DNA from: Flavobacterium sp. CF136
GTDB taxonomy: Bacteria > Bacteroidota > Bacteroidia > Flavobacteriales > Flavobacteriaceae
Direction of reading: 5' to 3'
Length of the DNA: 40,154 nucleotides
Assembly: GCF_000282055.1 (NCBI RefSeq)
Contig: NZ_AKJZ01000078.1
Span: forward strand, 1-40,154
The position numbers and the translations under genes are program-made. The notes beneath the pieces are model-generated. The model did not search any database and was not told the origin of the DNA. It worked only from the letters and a program-made list of their open reading frames with translations. Positions 15,718 to 24,231 of this stretch are shown here, piece by piece; positions within the stretch are counted from its first letter, which is position 1; each line of letters begins with the position of its first letter.

Positions 15718-16560
15718 CTACCAGCCTCCACTAGAACCTCCACCGGAGAATCCACCTCCACCAAATCCTCCACCGAAGCCACCGCCGCTTCCGCCAAAAC
15801 CACCTCCGGATGATCCGCCGCCAAAACCTCCAAATCCGCCTCCGCTGCTTCTGCCAAGACTACTTAAAAGAATAACATCCATTAGGCTAGGGCCACCGCC
15901 ACTATTGCCTGAATTTCCTCCTCCGCCTTTTTTGCTTCGGGAAATCAAAATTAACACAATTACTACAATAACAATAAAAGGAAGGATAGGAAAATCTTTT
16001 CCTTTTTTCGTTTGCTTGCGTTCACCTTTATATTTCCCTTTAAAAACATCAAAAAGAGCATCTGCACCTTTATCAAGTCCACGATAATAACTTCCGGCTT
16101 TAAATTCTGGAACAATTATATAATCAATAATTTGTCCGCCAATTGCTGCTGTCAATCGATCCTCGAGTCCATAACCAGGATTAATGGCTATTCTTCTTTC
16201 GGCTTTAGCCACTAAAATTACAACACCATTATCATCCTTAGCTGTTCCGCCTATTCCCCAGGTTTGTCCCCATTTTGTTGCGAGCTGACTTACATCTTCA
16301 CCTTTCAAACTTTCAATAGTAATCACTACAATTTGTGTCGTAGTCGAATCAGAATAACGAATTAGTTTTTCTTCTAATTGTGCTTTTTCAGATGCGCTTA
16401 AAACATTGGCGTAATCGTAAACTGAAGTTTGTAAAGTTGGCATTTTTGGAATTTCAAACTGCGAAAATCCTGAAGTACAGATTAAAAAAGCTATTAATAA
16501 AAAGGTAAATCGAAAAACTCCTTTGGAATTTGATATTTTGTTTTGGGAAATTTTCATCAT
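15718..16560 (-). CDS. TPM-domain membrane protein with Gly/Ser-rich tail (YgcG family)
   Basis: This 280-residue protein has a signal peptide or anchor (~18-33, LLIAFLICTSGFSQF) and a TPM domain (~45-170; 'VYDYANVLSASEKAQLEEKL', 'TTQIVVITIES', 'GVVILVAKAERRIAINPGYGLEDRLT'). A second transmembrane helix follows (~193-208, ILPFIVIVVIVLILI). The last ~65 residues are almost only Gly, Ser and Phe, ending SSGGW, typical of YgcG-like proteins. The in-vivo role is unknown; TPM domains occur in envelope-associated and photosystem-repair proteins. Its ATG immediately follows the TAA of the upstream TPM gene, so the two are translationally linked. Confidence 0.87.
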   Translation of the reverse strand: MMKISQNKISNSKGVFRFTFLLIAFLICTSGFSQFEIPKMPTLQTSVYDYANVLSASEKAQLEEKLIRYSDSTTTQIVVITIESLKGEDVSQLATKWGQTWGIGGTAKDDNGVVILVAKAERRIAINPGYGLEDRLTAAIGGQIIDYIIVPEFKAGSYYRGLDKGADALFDVFKGKYKGERKQTKKGKDFPILPFIVIVVIVLILISRSKKGGGGNSGNSGGGPSLMDVILLSSLGRSSGGGFGGFGGGSSGGGFGGSGGGFGGGFGGGGFSGGGSSGGW

Positions 16561-16998
16561 TTATCCTTTTGAGATTTCGTTAGATAATTCGTTTGTGTCT
16601 TCTTCAGACCAGGGGAAATTCTTTTTTAATTGTTCGCCGGCGTTCAAAATACCGTCGACAATTCCTTGTTTAAAGTTTCCTGCCTTAAATTGTTCTACCA
16701 TTTTATCTTTGGTACAATCCCAAAAATCTGCTGCCACAACATCATTTATGCCTTTATCCCCGCAAATGGCAAAGCTTTTATCTTTGACTGCGAAGTAAAA
16801 TAAGACTCCGTTTTGCAAGTGGGTTTCATCCATTTTTAATTCATGAAAAACTTCTAAAGCTCTGTCAAAGGGAACTTTAGAAGTTGTTTTTTCTATATGT
16901 ACCCTAATTTCGCCAGAAGTATTTTTTTCAGCCATGCGAATAGCTTCTACAATTTCCTGTTCATCTTCTTTGGATAAAAAATCTTCTACTTTTGACAT
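16561..16998 (-). CDS. Soluble TPM-domain protein
   Basis: This 145-residue protein lacks a signal peptide and consists almost entirely of one TPM domain: 'EIVEAIRMAEKNTSGEIRVHIEK', 'VLFYFAVKDKSFAICGDKGIND', 'AGNFKQGIVDGILNAGEQL'. It is the cytosolic partner type usually encoded beside LemA and a YgcG-like TPM protein. It is 66 bases downstream of the LemA gene and abuts the second TPM gene with no gap. Function is unknown. Confidence 0.85.
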   Translation of the reverse strand: MSKVEDFLSKEDEQEIVEAIRMAEKNTSGEIRVHIEKTTSKVPFDRALEVFHELKMDETHLQNGVLFYFAVKDKSFAICGDKGINDVVAADFWDCTKDKMVEQFKAGNFKQGIVDGILNAGEQLKKNFPWSEEDTNELSNEISKG

Positions 16999-17064
16999 TT
17001 GAATTATTTTAGGGTTTAGATTGGTTGATTTTAGATTTAATTATGATCTAAAATATTAAATCTT

Positions 17065-17655
17065 TTAGAATTTTACTTCTACTGGTTTATCAGCACCTGT
17101 CGAAGCTTCAAAATATGGTTTTTCTTTAAGACCATACATTCCAGCTAATATATTTCTTGGGAAAGTATTGATGTTATTGTTGTAAGGTTTAACGGCTTCA
17201 TTAAAACGTGTTCTTGCCGTTAAAATTTGATTTTCGGTACTAGTTAATTCTCTTTGTAAATCTATAAAATTCTGATTGGCTTTCAGATCTGGATATTGCT
17301 CAACACTTACCAATAATTTAGATAAAGAAGAAGAAACTCCTGATTGTGCGGAATTGAATGCAGCTAATTGTTCCGGTGTAACGTTTGCGGGGTCAATTGT
17401 AATTCCAGTGGCTTTAGCACGAGCTTCAATTACAGCTGTTAAAGTACTTTTTTCATGTTGAGCATATCCTTTTACAGTACTAACTAAATTAGGGATAAGA
17501 TCATTTCTCCTTTGATAAGCAGTGTTGACATTTCCCCAGCTTTCTTTCACATCTTGGTCAAGTCTTACTGCAGTGTTATAAATACCACTTGCCCAGCTAT
17601 ATAATCCAATAACTATTATAGCTACAACTCCAAGAATTATTAATCCTTTCTTCAT
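17065..17655 (-). CDS. lemA: LemA family protein
   Basis: This 196-residue protein has one N-terminal transmembrane helix (~4-22) and an alpha-helical LemA domain: 'YNTAVRLDQDVKESWGNVNTAYQRRNDLIPNLVSTVKGYAQHE', 'QYPDLKANQNFIDLQRELTSTENQI', 'ARTRFNEAVKPYNNNINTFPRN'. LemA proteins are membrane-anchored with the bulk probably outside the cytoplasm; their biochemical role is unsettled. In many bacteria, lemA is followed by TPM-domain genes, as here. Confidence 0.93.
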   Translation of the reverse strand: MKKGLIILGVVAIIVIGLYSWASGIYNTAVRLDQDVKESWGNVNTAYQRRNDLIPNLVSTVKGYAQHEKSTLTAVIEARAKATGITIDPANVTPEQLAAFNSAQSGVSSSLSKLLVSVEQYPDLKANQNFIDLQRELTSTENQILTARTRFNEAVKPYNNNINTFPRNILAGMYGLKEKPYFEASTGADKPVEVKF

Positions 17656-17698
17656 GTTTGTTTTAATTTAAGTTTATTTCTAGTTTTTAATATTATTA

Positions 17699-18031
17699 TT
17701 ACAATTCGTTTTTAATTTCTGTTAATTGTGTTTTTATGGTCTCTAATTTACGTATTATTTCGAATTTATCTAATGTTTTCTTTTGACCTTCCTTCAAATG
17801 TGTCTTGGCACCTTCAAGCGTAAAACCGCGTTCTTTGACCAAATGATAAATCAATTGTAAATTGGTTATATCCTCAGGTGTAAACATTCTGTTGCCTTTT
17901 GCATTCTTTTTGGGTTTAAGGATATCAAATTCACTGTCCCAAAACCGAATTAAAGAAGCATTAACATTAAAAGCCCTGGCAACTTCGCCAATACTGTAAT
18001 ATCTTTTATCTTTTGAAAGCTCAATATGCAT
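17699..18031 (-). CDS. MerR family transcriptional regulator
   Basis: This 110-residue regulator has a MerR-type winged helix at the start (YYSIGEVARAFNVNASLIRFWDSEF, then GNRMFTPEDITNLQLIYHLVKERGFTLEGAKTHL) and a short coiled-coil tail for dimerisation. There is no effector domain or Cys cluster, so it is a short-form MerR protein. It lies 48 bases after the M23 peptidase gene and 43 before lemA, all on the minus strand, suggesting one operon. Its target is unknown. Confidence 0.9.
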   Translation of the reverse strand: MHIELSKDKRYYSIGEVARAFNVNASLIRFWDSEFDILKPKKNAKGNRMFTPEDITNLQLIYHLVKERGFTLEGAKTHLKEGQKKTLDKFEIIRKLETIKTQLTEIKNEL

Positions 18032-18079
18032 GATGTTTCGCTTTATTTTTTATTTAAAACTCAATACTTTTTCAAAGTA

Positions 18080-19057
18080 TTAGTCTAATGATTGATTTTC
18101 CTGATTGGCTAATTTTGAAATTGCCACATATTCTACTGCCGATATATTTCCGTAGTAAAAATTTAACGGATTCACGACTTTTCCATCTTTATGTACTTCA
18201 TAATGGCAATGCGGGCCCTCCGATCTTCCCGTGCTTCCTACATACCCTATAACGTCTCCGCGTTTTACATGCTGCCCGGCCCTGCAATTGTATTTGCTTA
18301 AATGGGCATACAAACTCTCATAGCCAAATCCGTGTCGGATAACAATATGATTCCCATACCCTGATGCCGAATTGTCAGCTCTGGCGACAACACCATCTCC
18401 TGTAGCGTATATTGGTGTTCCGGTATTGGCAGCAAAATCCATTCCATTATGCATTTTTCGAACTTTCGTAAAAGGATCTGTCCTATACCCAAAACCCGAA
18501 GCCATTTGCTTTAAATTCTCATTACGAACAGGTTGTATTGCCGGAATTGCCAATAATAAATTTTTTTTGGCGCCTGCCAATTTCAAAATCTCATCTAATG
18601 ATTTTGACTGAATTGCCAATTCCTTTGATAACTGATCAATACGTTTTGTAGTTGTCATTACCAATTTCGAATTATTATAACCTTCTAAATCTTTATATCT
18701 GTTCAAATCTTTAAATCCGGATTTTCGAATGGAGTCCGGAATTTCCGATCGGTTAAAATAGACTCTGTAAATATTATTATCCCTATTTTCAAGAGCTTGG
18801 GCTACATCGTCAATTTCATCCATTTTTTTATTCAATATGGCGTATTGTAACTTCAGATTCTCAATTTCACGAGCCTGAAAACGGTCTTTTGGTGTTTCAA
18901 AATAAGGAGTGTTCAATAAGATTACAAAAGATAAAAATCCAAATAAACCTGCAGCTACTAAAAACAAAATGGCAAACCCTAATTTAATCCGCTTTTTGGT
19001 TTTTATTTTCGTATACGCCAGATTTTCTGAATCGTAATAATATTTTACTTTCGCCAT
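18080..19057 (-). CDS. M23 family metallopeptidase (LytM-type peptidoglycan endopeptidase)
   Basis: This 325-residue protein has a short cytoplasmic N-terminus, one transmembrane helix (~27-49), a coiled-coil-like linker (~58-165) and a C-terminal LytM domain (~185-300). Zinc-site residues are intact: His203 and Asp207 (MHNGMDF), His252 (AHLSK), His283 and His285 (GPHCHYEV). It should therefore be an active endopeptidase that cleaves peptide cross-links during growth or division. It is the first gene of the leftward cluster and divergent from alaS. Confidence 0.93.
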   Translation of the reverse strand: MAKVKYYYDSENLAYTKIKTKKRIKLGFAILFLVAAGLFGFLSFVILLNTPYFETPKDRFQAREIENLKLQYAILNKKMDEIDDVAQALENRDNNIYRVYFNRSEIPDSIRKSGFKDLNRYKDLEGYNNSKLVMTTTKRIDQLSKELAIQSKSLDEILKLAGAKKNLLLAIPAIQPVRNENLKQMASGFGYRTDPFTKVRKMHNGMDFAANTGTPIYATGDGVVARADNSASGYGNHIVIRHGFGYESLYAHLSKYNCRAGQHVKRGDVIGYVGSTGRSEGPHCHYEVHKDGKVVNPLNFYYGNISAVEYVAISKLANQENQSLD

Positions 19058-19071
19058 ATTTTAAAATACCC

Positions 19072-19079
19072 TATTTTTG
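19072..19079 (+). promoter_or_regulatory. -7 box (TATTTTTG) for alaS
   Basis: TATTTTTGCACAC is a good TAnnTTTG element located just beyond the start codon of the divergent M23 gene, giving alaS a leader of ~170 bases. The leader has two short direct repeats but no T-box-like structure that I can see. Confidence 0.5.
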
Positions 19080-19157
19080 CACACTGTAAAAAATGTTAGT
19101 CGAACAAATTTAATAAATGTTTCAGTTGTTCAACGCTTTTTTTCAAGAATAAAAAAC

Positions 19158-19245
19158 AATTAGATAATTAGGTAACGGGGTAATTAGATAATTAATTATA
19201 AAAATTTATTTTTAATTATCACATTTTCAAATTGTCACATTTTCG
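19158..19245. repeat. Two direct repeats in the alaS leader
   Basis: AATTAGATAATTA occurs at 19158-19170 and again at 19182-19194. A 16-base unit then repeats in tandem: AATTATCACATTTTCA (19214-19229) and AATTGTCACATTTTCG (19230-19245), two mismatches apart, followed by a third AATTA start. Confidence 0.7.
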
Positions 19246-19254
19246 AATTAAAAT

Positions 19255-21891
19255 ATGAAATCACAAGACGTACGTAAACAATTTTTAGACTTTTTTCAGA
19301 GCAATGGACACTTAATCGTTCCATCGGCTCCAATCGTGCTTAAAGACGATCCAACCCTTATGTTCAATAACTCGGGAATGGCCCAGTTTAAAGAATATTT
19401 TTTAGGAAACGGAACTCCAAAAAGTAAAAGAATTGCCGATACGCAAAAATGTCTTCGTGTTTCAGGAAAACATAACGATCTTGAAGATGTAGGTTTTGAT
19501 ACCTATCATCATACTATGTTCGAAATGCTTGGTAACTGGTCTTTTGGAGATTATTTCAAAAAAGAAGCTATTAATTGGGCATGGACTTTATTGACGGAAG
19601 TTTATAAAATTCCAAAAGAAAATCTTTATGTTTCTGTTTTTGAAGGAAGCAGGGAAGACAATGTTCCTTTCGATCAGGAAGCTTGGGATATCTGGAAAAC
19701 TTTAATCGACGAAGACCGAATTATCCTTGGAAATAAAAAAGATAATTTCTGGGAAATGGGCGATCAGGGACCATGCGGACCTTGTTCTGAAATTCATGTT
19801 GATTTACGTCCGGAATCTGAAAAAGCATTGGTTACAGGAAAAAGTTTAGTAAACAACGATCATCCGCAAGTTGTAGAAATCTGGAATAATGTATTCATGG
19901 AATTCAACCGTAAAGCTGATGGTTCATTAGAAAAACTTCCTGCACAACACGTTGATACCGGAATGGGATTTGAGCGTTTGTGTATGGCTTTGCAAGGAAA
20001 AACATCAAATTATGATACAGATGTTTTTACACCGCTTATTGAAAAAGTAGAACAAATTACAGGTTTAAAATATACATCTGACGAAGTAAAAAACATTAGT
20101 GAAGAACAAAATAAAACTAATATTGCCATTCGTGTAGTTGTAGATCACGTTCGTGCGGTTGCGTTTGCAATTGCCGATGGACAATTACCATCAAACACCG
20201 GAGCCGGTTATGTAATTCGTAGAATTTTACGTCGTGCAATTCGTTACGGATTTACATTCTTAAATACAAAAGAGCCTTTTATCAATAAATTGGTAGAAGT
20301 ATTAGCAAACCAAATGGGAGAATTTTTCCCGGAAATCAAATCGCAGCAACAATTAGTTACCAATGTAATCCGTGAAGAAGAAGCTTCTTTCTTAAGAACT
20401 TTAGATCAGGGTTTACAATTATTGGATAATGTAATTGCCCAAACTAAAGGTGAGGAGGTTTCAGGAGCAAAAGCTTTCGAATTGTATGACACTTTTGGCT
20501 TTCCAAAGGATTTGACTGCTTTGATTTTGAAAGAAAAAAATATGTCTTTCAATGAAGCAGAATTTGATGCATCAATGCAGGAACAAAAAAAACGTTCACG
20601 CGCCGCATCAGAAGTATCGACAGAAGATTGGTCTGTTTTGATTCCCGGAAATGTAGAAGCATTTGTTGGTTATGATAAAACAGAAAACGAAGTGAAAATC
20701 ACCCGTATTAGAAAAGTCGATTCTAAAAAAGACGGAATCCTGTACCAAATCGTTTTAGATAGTACACCATTTTATCCGGAAGGTGGAGGTCAGGTTGGTG
20801 ATAAAGGAACATTGGTTTCTGCAAACGAAACTATCGAAATCATCGATACAAAAAAAGAGAACAATTTGATTTTGCATTTCGCAAAACAATTGCCGGAAAA
20901 TATTGAAGCTGGCTTTGTTGCAAAAGTAAATACCGATTTAAGAGGTTCAACGTCTAAAAATCACTCTGCGACGCATTTAATGCATTTGGCCTTGAGAAAA
21001 CTTCTGGGAACTCACGTAGAGCAAAAAGGTTCATTGGTAAATCCAAACTATTTGCGTTTTGACTTTTCACACTTTTCTAAAGTTTCAGATGAAGAATTAC
21101 GTCAGGTTGAAGCAAGTGTAAATGCACAAATTGAAGCACAATTGCAATTGGTTGAACACAGAAATATTCCAATTAAGGAAGCTTTGGATAAGGGTGCAAT
21201 GGCTTTATTTGGAGAAAAATATGGAGATAATGTTCGTATGATTGAATTTGGAGAAAGCAAAGAACTTTGTGGTGGAATTCACGTGAAAAACACGGCAGAA
21301 ATCTGGCATTTCAAAATCATTTCTGAAGGTGCGGTGGCAGCTGGAATTCGTCGTATTGAAGCCATTACAGGCGATGCGGTAAAAAGCTTTTATCAAAATC
21401 AAGAAAATACATTATCTGAAATAAAAGAAGCATTAAAAAATCCTCAGGATATTTTAAAATCAGTGGCTTCTTTACAAGATGATAATGCGAAGTTGAAAAA
21501 ACAAATTGAGCAATTATTGAAAGAAAAAGTTGGTGCTTTAAAAACGGAATTGGAAAAAGATTTCCAGGAAGTAAACGGATTAAATTTCCTTGCAAAACAA
21601 GTGGATTTAAGCATGGCATCAACGAAAGATCTGGCTTCTGCTTTAGGAAGTTCAAAATCGGATTCGTTTGTGTTCTTGGCTTCTGTTGAAGATGGTCAGC
21701 CAAATATTCATTGTTATATATCAAAAGAATTGGTAGCAAGCAAAAGCTTAAATGCTAATGCGGTTATTAAAGAATTAGGAAAGTATATTGAAGGAAATGG
21801 AGGAGGACAGCCTTTCTTTGCATCCGGAAAAGGTAAAAATGCAAATGGAATTTCTGAAGCTTTGGTTCACGCAATAGATTTTGTGAAATAA
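19255..21891 (+). CDS. alaS: Alanine-tRNA ligase
   Basis: AlaRS charges tRNA-Ala and edits mischarged Ser/Gly. The protein is 878 residues, full length. The class II catalytic core is at the N-terminus (RKQFLDFFQSNGH, NSGMAQFKEYFLG, YHHTMFEMLGNWSFGDYFK, DQGPCGPCSEIH, GMGFERL). The editing domain carries the zinc-binding HSATH (His570, His574) and CGGIH (Cys672, His676). The C-terminal coiled coil and C-Ala domain end GNGGGQPFFASGKGKN. The start ATG gives the family-typical MKSQDVRKQFLDFF. Confidence 0.98.
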   Translation: MKSQDVRKQFLDFFQSNGHLIVPSAPIVLKDDPTLMFNNSGMAQFKEYFLGNGTPKSKRIADTQKCLRVSGKHNDLEDVGFDTYHHTMFEMLGNWSFGDYFKKEAINWAWTLLTEVYKIPKENLYVSVFEGSREDNVPFDQEAWDIWKTLIDEDRIILGNKKDNFWEMGDQGPCGPCSEIHVDLRPESEKALVTGKSLVNNDHPQVVEIWNNVFMEFNRKADGSLEKLPAQHVDTGMGFERLCMALQGKTSNYDTDVFTPLIEKVEQITGLKYTSDEVKNISEEQNKTNIAIRVVVDHVRAVAFAIADGQLPSNTGAGYVIRRILRRAIRYGFTFLNTKEPFINKLVEVLANQMGEFFPEIKSQQQLVTNVIREEEASFLRTLDQGLQLLDNVIAQTKGEEVSGAKAFELYDTFGFPKDLTALILKEKNMSFNEAEFDASMQEQKKRSRAASEVSTEDWSVLIPGNVEAFVGYDKTENEVKITRIRKVDSKKDGILYQIVLDSTPFYPEGGGQVGDKGTLVSANETIEIIDTKKENNLILHFAKQLPENIEAGFVAKVNTDLRGSTSKNHSATHLMHLALRKLLGTHVEQKGSLVNPNYLRFDFSHFSKVSDEELRQVEASVNAQIEAQLQLVEHRNIPIKEALDKGAMALFGEKYGDNVRMIEFGESKELCGGIHVKNTAEIWHFKIISEGAVAAGIRRIEAITGDAVKSFYQNQENTLSEIKEALKNPQDILKSVASLQDDNAKLKKQIEQLLKEKVGALKTELEKDFQEVNGLNFLAKQVDLSMASTKDLASALGSSKSDSFVFLASVEDGQPNIHCYISKELVASKSLNANAVIKELGKYIEGNGGGQPFFASGKGKNANGISEALVHAIDFVK

Positions 21892-21911
21892 TTATTTAAA
21901 AATCTTTTAGT

Positions 21912-21957
21912 AAGCTTCTTTTTTATTTCGCGCAAAGACGCAGAGTCGCAAAGTTTT
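21912..21957. repeat. Left inverted repeat of the GxxExxY cassette
   Basis: The perfect core is 21931-21957 (27 bases, beginning CGCAAAGACGCAG), the exact reverse complement of 22443-22469. Outward, AGCTTCTTTTTTATT (from 21913) loosely mirrors the sequence beyond the right arm, extending similarity to ~45 bases. Confidence 0.9.
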
Positions 21958-21979
21958 TAAATGCTTTGCGACTTTTTTT
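21942..21979 (+). terminator. Terminator after alaS, built from the left repeat
   Basis: GTCGCAAAG (21945-21953) pairs perfectly with CTTTGCGAC (21964-21972), extendable outward by A-T, G-T and A-T pairs, followed by a T-tract from 21973. The 5' arm is part of the cassette's left inverted repeat, and the 3' arm is a partial copy of the same core in the opposite orientation. Confidence 0.8.
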
Positions 21980-21992
21980 AGTTATGATATTT

Positions 21993-22000
21993 TATTTTTG
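21993..22000 (+). promoter_or_regulatory. Possible -7 box (TATTTTTG) for the GxxExxY gene
   Basis: TATTTTTG lies 26 bases before the ATG and downstream of the alaS terminator, inside the cassette, so the gene seems to carry its own promoter. There is no clear -33 TTG. Confidence 0.45.
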
Positions 22001-22025
22001 TAAGTTTATACTTTAATTCTAAAAT

Positions 22026-22403
22026 ATGACTGAAAATGAAATTTCAGCTATCGTGGTTGATATCTGTTACAAAATGCATGTAAAACTTGGTCCTGGTTTG
22101 TTGGAATCGGTTTATGAAGCAATTTTATATTACGAATTAAGTAAAAAAGGATTATTTGTTGAAAGGCAAAAAACACTTCCCGTTGTTTGGGATGAAATTA
22201 AACTTGATATTGGTTTTCGAACCGATTTAATAATTGAGAATAAATTGATTTTAGAAATTAAATCAATTGAAAAAATAACAGAAGTTCATGCCAAACAAAT
22301 TATGACATATTTGAAAATTACAAAAATGAAATTAGGTTTGCTAATAAATTTTAATGTACCACTGATTAAGTTTGGTATTACAAGAATAGTTAATAATCTT
22401 TAA
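22026..22403 (+). CDS. GxxExxY family protein (PDDEXK_3-like)
   Basis: This 125-residue protein is named for the motif GLLESVY (residues 23-29). The central stretch DLIIENKLILEIKS has the Asp...Glu-X-Lys layout of PD-(D/E)XK nuclease folds, to which this family is assigned (PDDEXK_3). The ending 'IMTYLKITKMKLGLLINFNVPLIKFGITRIV' is also typical of the family. No function is established. The gene lies alone between perfect 27-base inverted repeats, with its own likely promoter, between the converging alaS and ABC-transporter genes. Confidence 0.93.
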   Translation: MTENEISAIVVDICYKMHVKLGPGLLESVYEAILYYELSKKGLFVERQKTLPVVWDEIKLDIGFRTDLIIENKLILEIKSIEKITEVHAKQIMTYLKITKMKLGLLINFNVPLIKFGITRIVNNL

Positions 22404-22442
22404 ATTAATCCGTAAAAAATATTTAGCGAAAGTTACCGAGTC

Positions 22443-22488
22443 AAAACTTTGCGACTCTGCGTCTTTGCGAGATTAAAAAAGACAGCTA
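22443..22488. repeat. Right inverted repeat of the GxxExxY cassette
   Basis: The core 22443-22469 is the exact reverse complement of 21931-21957. Looser similarity continues outward to the stop codon of the ABC-transporter gene (22486-22488). Read leftward, AAAGTT and AACTTT around 22434-22452 can form a weak stem followed by a T-rich run, so this arm may help terminate the ABC gene. Confidence 0.9.
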
Positions 22489-24231
22489 TTTACGTTCCCC
22501 AATCTGCTGGCGCCACATCGCATAATACAACCCTTTTTCTACAATTAAATCTTCGTGTTTTCCTTGCTCAATAATTTTACCTTGTTCTAATACAAATATT
22601 TTATCAGCATGCATTACAGTAGATAATCGATGGGCAATTAAAACTGTAATTCTGTTTTTATCTGAGATATTTCGGATGGTAGCATTGATTTCTTCTTCTG
22701 TAATAGAATCCAATGCAGAAGTTGCCTCATCAAAAATCAATAAATTTGGATTTCTTAAGATAGCTCGGGCGATTGACAAACGTTGTTTTTCACCACCGGA
22801 AACTTTCATTCCGCCTTCACCAATTGTGGTATTTAAACCATCTTCTGCACGAATTAGCAATTTTTCACAGCTTGCTCTTTTTAAGGCATGATACAAATCT
22901 TCATCAGTTGCATTTGGTTTTACAAACAATAAGTTCTCACGAATTGTTCCTGAAAATAATTGGGCATCCTGAGTTACAAATCCTAACTGTTTTCTTAAAT
23001 CTAATAAATCAATTTCGGTGGAATCAATATCATTATAAAGAACCTGACCTTCTGCAGGAACATATAACCCGACCAGTAATTTTACCAAAGTCGTTTTTCC
23101 TGAGCCTGACGGACCTACAAAGGCAACAGTTTCTCCTTGTTTAATATCAAAATTAATGTTTTCTACCGCTTTAAATTTGGCTGTTTTATGTTTGAAACTT
23201 ACATTAGAAAAAAGTAAAGATTGAATTGCTCCAACATGTTTTGGAGTTTTCGGACGAAATTCTTTCGGAGCATTTAAAAGAATCCTGAAATTTTCCATTG
23301 AAACTTTTGTTTCATTAAGTGCAATAATAAAATTACCTAACTCTTGTAAAGGCCCAAAAATAAAGAAGGTAAAAAATACCATCGTCAATAAATCTCCCAC
23401 AATAATTTTACCTCCAAACAAGAAATAATATAATGTAAAAACGACGCAGGTTCTTAAAAAATGAACAGTAGTTCCCTGAATAAAACTTAAACTCCTGATG
23501 AAACGTATTTTTTCCAGTTCAAGATGCAGAATTTTAAAGGTATTCAAATTTAAACGTTTTTCTTCCTGGTATGTTAATCCAAGACTTTTTACAAGCTCAA
23601 TATTTCTTAAACTTTCTGTTGTAGAACCCGCTAATGCATTGGTTTGGTTTACAATTTTTTTGGAAACGATTTTAATTTTTTTACCCAGATACGAACTTAC
23701 TAAAGCAATAATGGGCGCAGTAATTAAAAATATTATTGAAATGCGATAATCAATTCGCGAAACATAAAGTATTACAAATACGAAACCGATAATAGTTTGG
23801 AAAATTAAGGAAATCGAGAGTGTAATTAATTTTTCAGAATCAGAGCGAACTTTGGTTAATTTGCTCAAGGTTTCACCGCTTCGCTGATCTTCAAATTCTG
23901 CAAAAGGTAAATCGAGAGATTTTTTTATCCCGTCCGTATACATCTGGGCACCGGTTCTTTGAATCACGATATTGGTAAAATAATCCTGAAAGTTTTTGGT
24001 AATTCTTGAAACCATGGCAGCACCAAGTGAAAGACCTAACCAGAAAGATAAAGATTTTATGAATCCCATTTCATTTCCTTTGTATTTAGCCAGCCCAACC
24101 CCGCAATCCTGCATTAATTTACCGGTAATAATAGAATCTGATAAGCTGAAACAGATGTTTATTGTTGCCATAATCAAAGCAAAAAACAACAGCATTTTAT
24201 GTTTGATTATATAGGAATATAATAATTTCAT
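22486..24231 (-). CDS. ABC exporter, fused permease and ATPase (MsbA/lipid-exporter-like)
   Basis: This 581-residue half-transporter has a six-helix transmembrane domain (~10-310) joined to an ATP-binding domain. Walker A is GPSGSGKTT (373-381), the signature is VSGGEKQ (477-483), Walker B is LLIFDE (497-502), and the H-loop lies in IAHRLSTV. It would work as a homodimer or heterodimer exporting lipids, drugs or peptides; the substrate is not evident. It converges on the GxxExxY cassette and is flanked upstream by a 329-base intergenic region. Confidence 0.93.
   Translation of the reverse strand: MKLLYSYIIKHKMLLFFALIMATINICFSLSDSIITGKLMQDCGVGLAKYKGNEMGFIKSLSFWLGLSLGAAMVSRITKNFQDYFTNIVIQRTGAQMYTDGIKKSLDLPFAEFEDQRSGETLSKLTKVRSDSEKLITLSISLIFQTIIGFVFVILYVSRIDYRISIIFLITAPIIALVSSYLGKKIKIVSKKIVNQTNALAGSTTESLRNIELVKSLGLTYQEEKRLNLNTFKILHLELEKIRFIRSLSFIQGTTVHFLRTCVVFTLYYFLFGGKIIVGDLLTMVFFTFFIFGPLQELGNFIIALNETKVSMENFRILLNAPKEFRPKTPKHVGAIQSLLFSNVSFKHKTAKFKAVENINFDIKQGETVAFVGPSGSGKTTLVKLLVGLYVPAEGQVLYNDIDSTEIDLLDLRKQLGFVTQDAQLFSGTIRENLLFVKPNATDEDLYHALKRASCEKLLIRAEDGLNTTIGEGGMKVSGGEKQRLSIARAILRNPNLLIFDEATSALDSITEEEINATIRNISDKNRITVLIAHRLSTVMHADKIFVLEQGKIIEQGKHEDLIVEKGLYYAMWRQQIGERK

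Noticed and set aside
15675..15857. Open frame on the minus strand rich in Ala, Glu and Val
   Set aside because: It is the shifted frame of the Gly/Ser-rich tail of the TPM protein; codon repetition keeps it open.
21365..21739. 124-residue minus-strand frame inside alaS
   Set aside because: alaS is intact across this region and the antisense product has no domain or start signal.
22026..22403. GxxExxY gene as a toxin of a toxin-antitoxin pair
   Set aside because: No second small gene lies beside it and the family has no such established role.
22773..23144. 123-residue plus-strand frame opposite the ABC ATPase domain
   Set aside because: Antisense shadow of a well-conserved ATPase domain.
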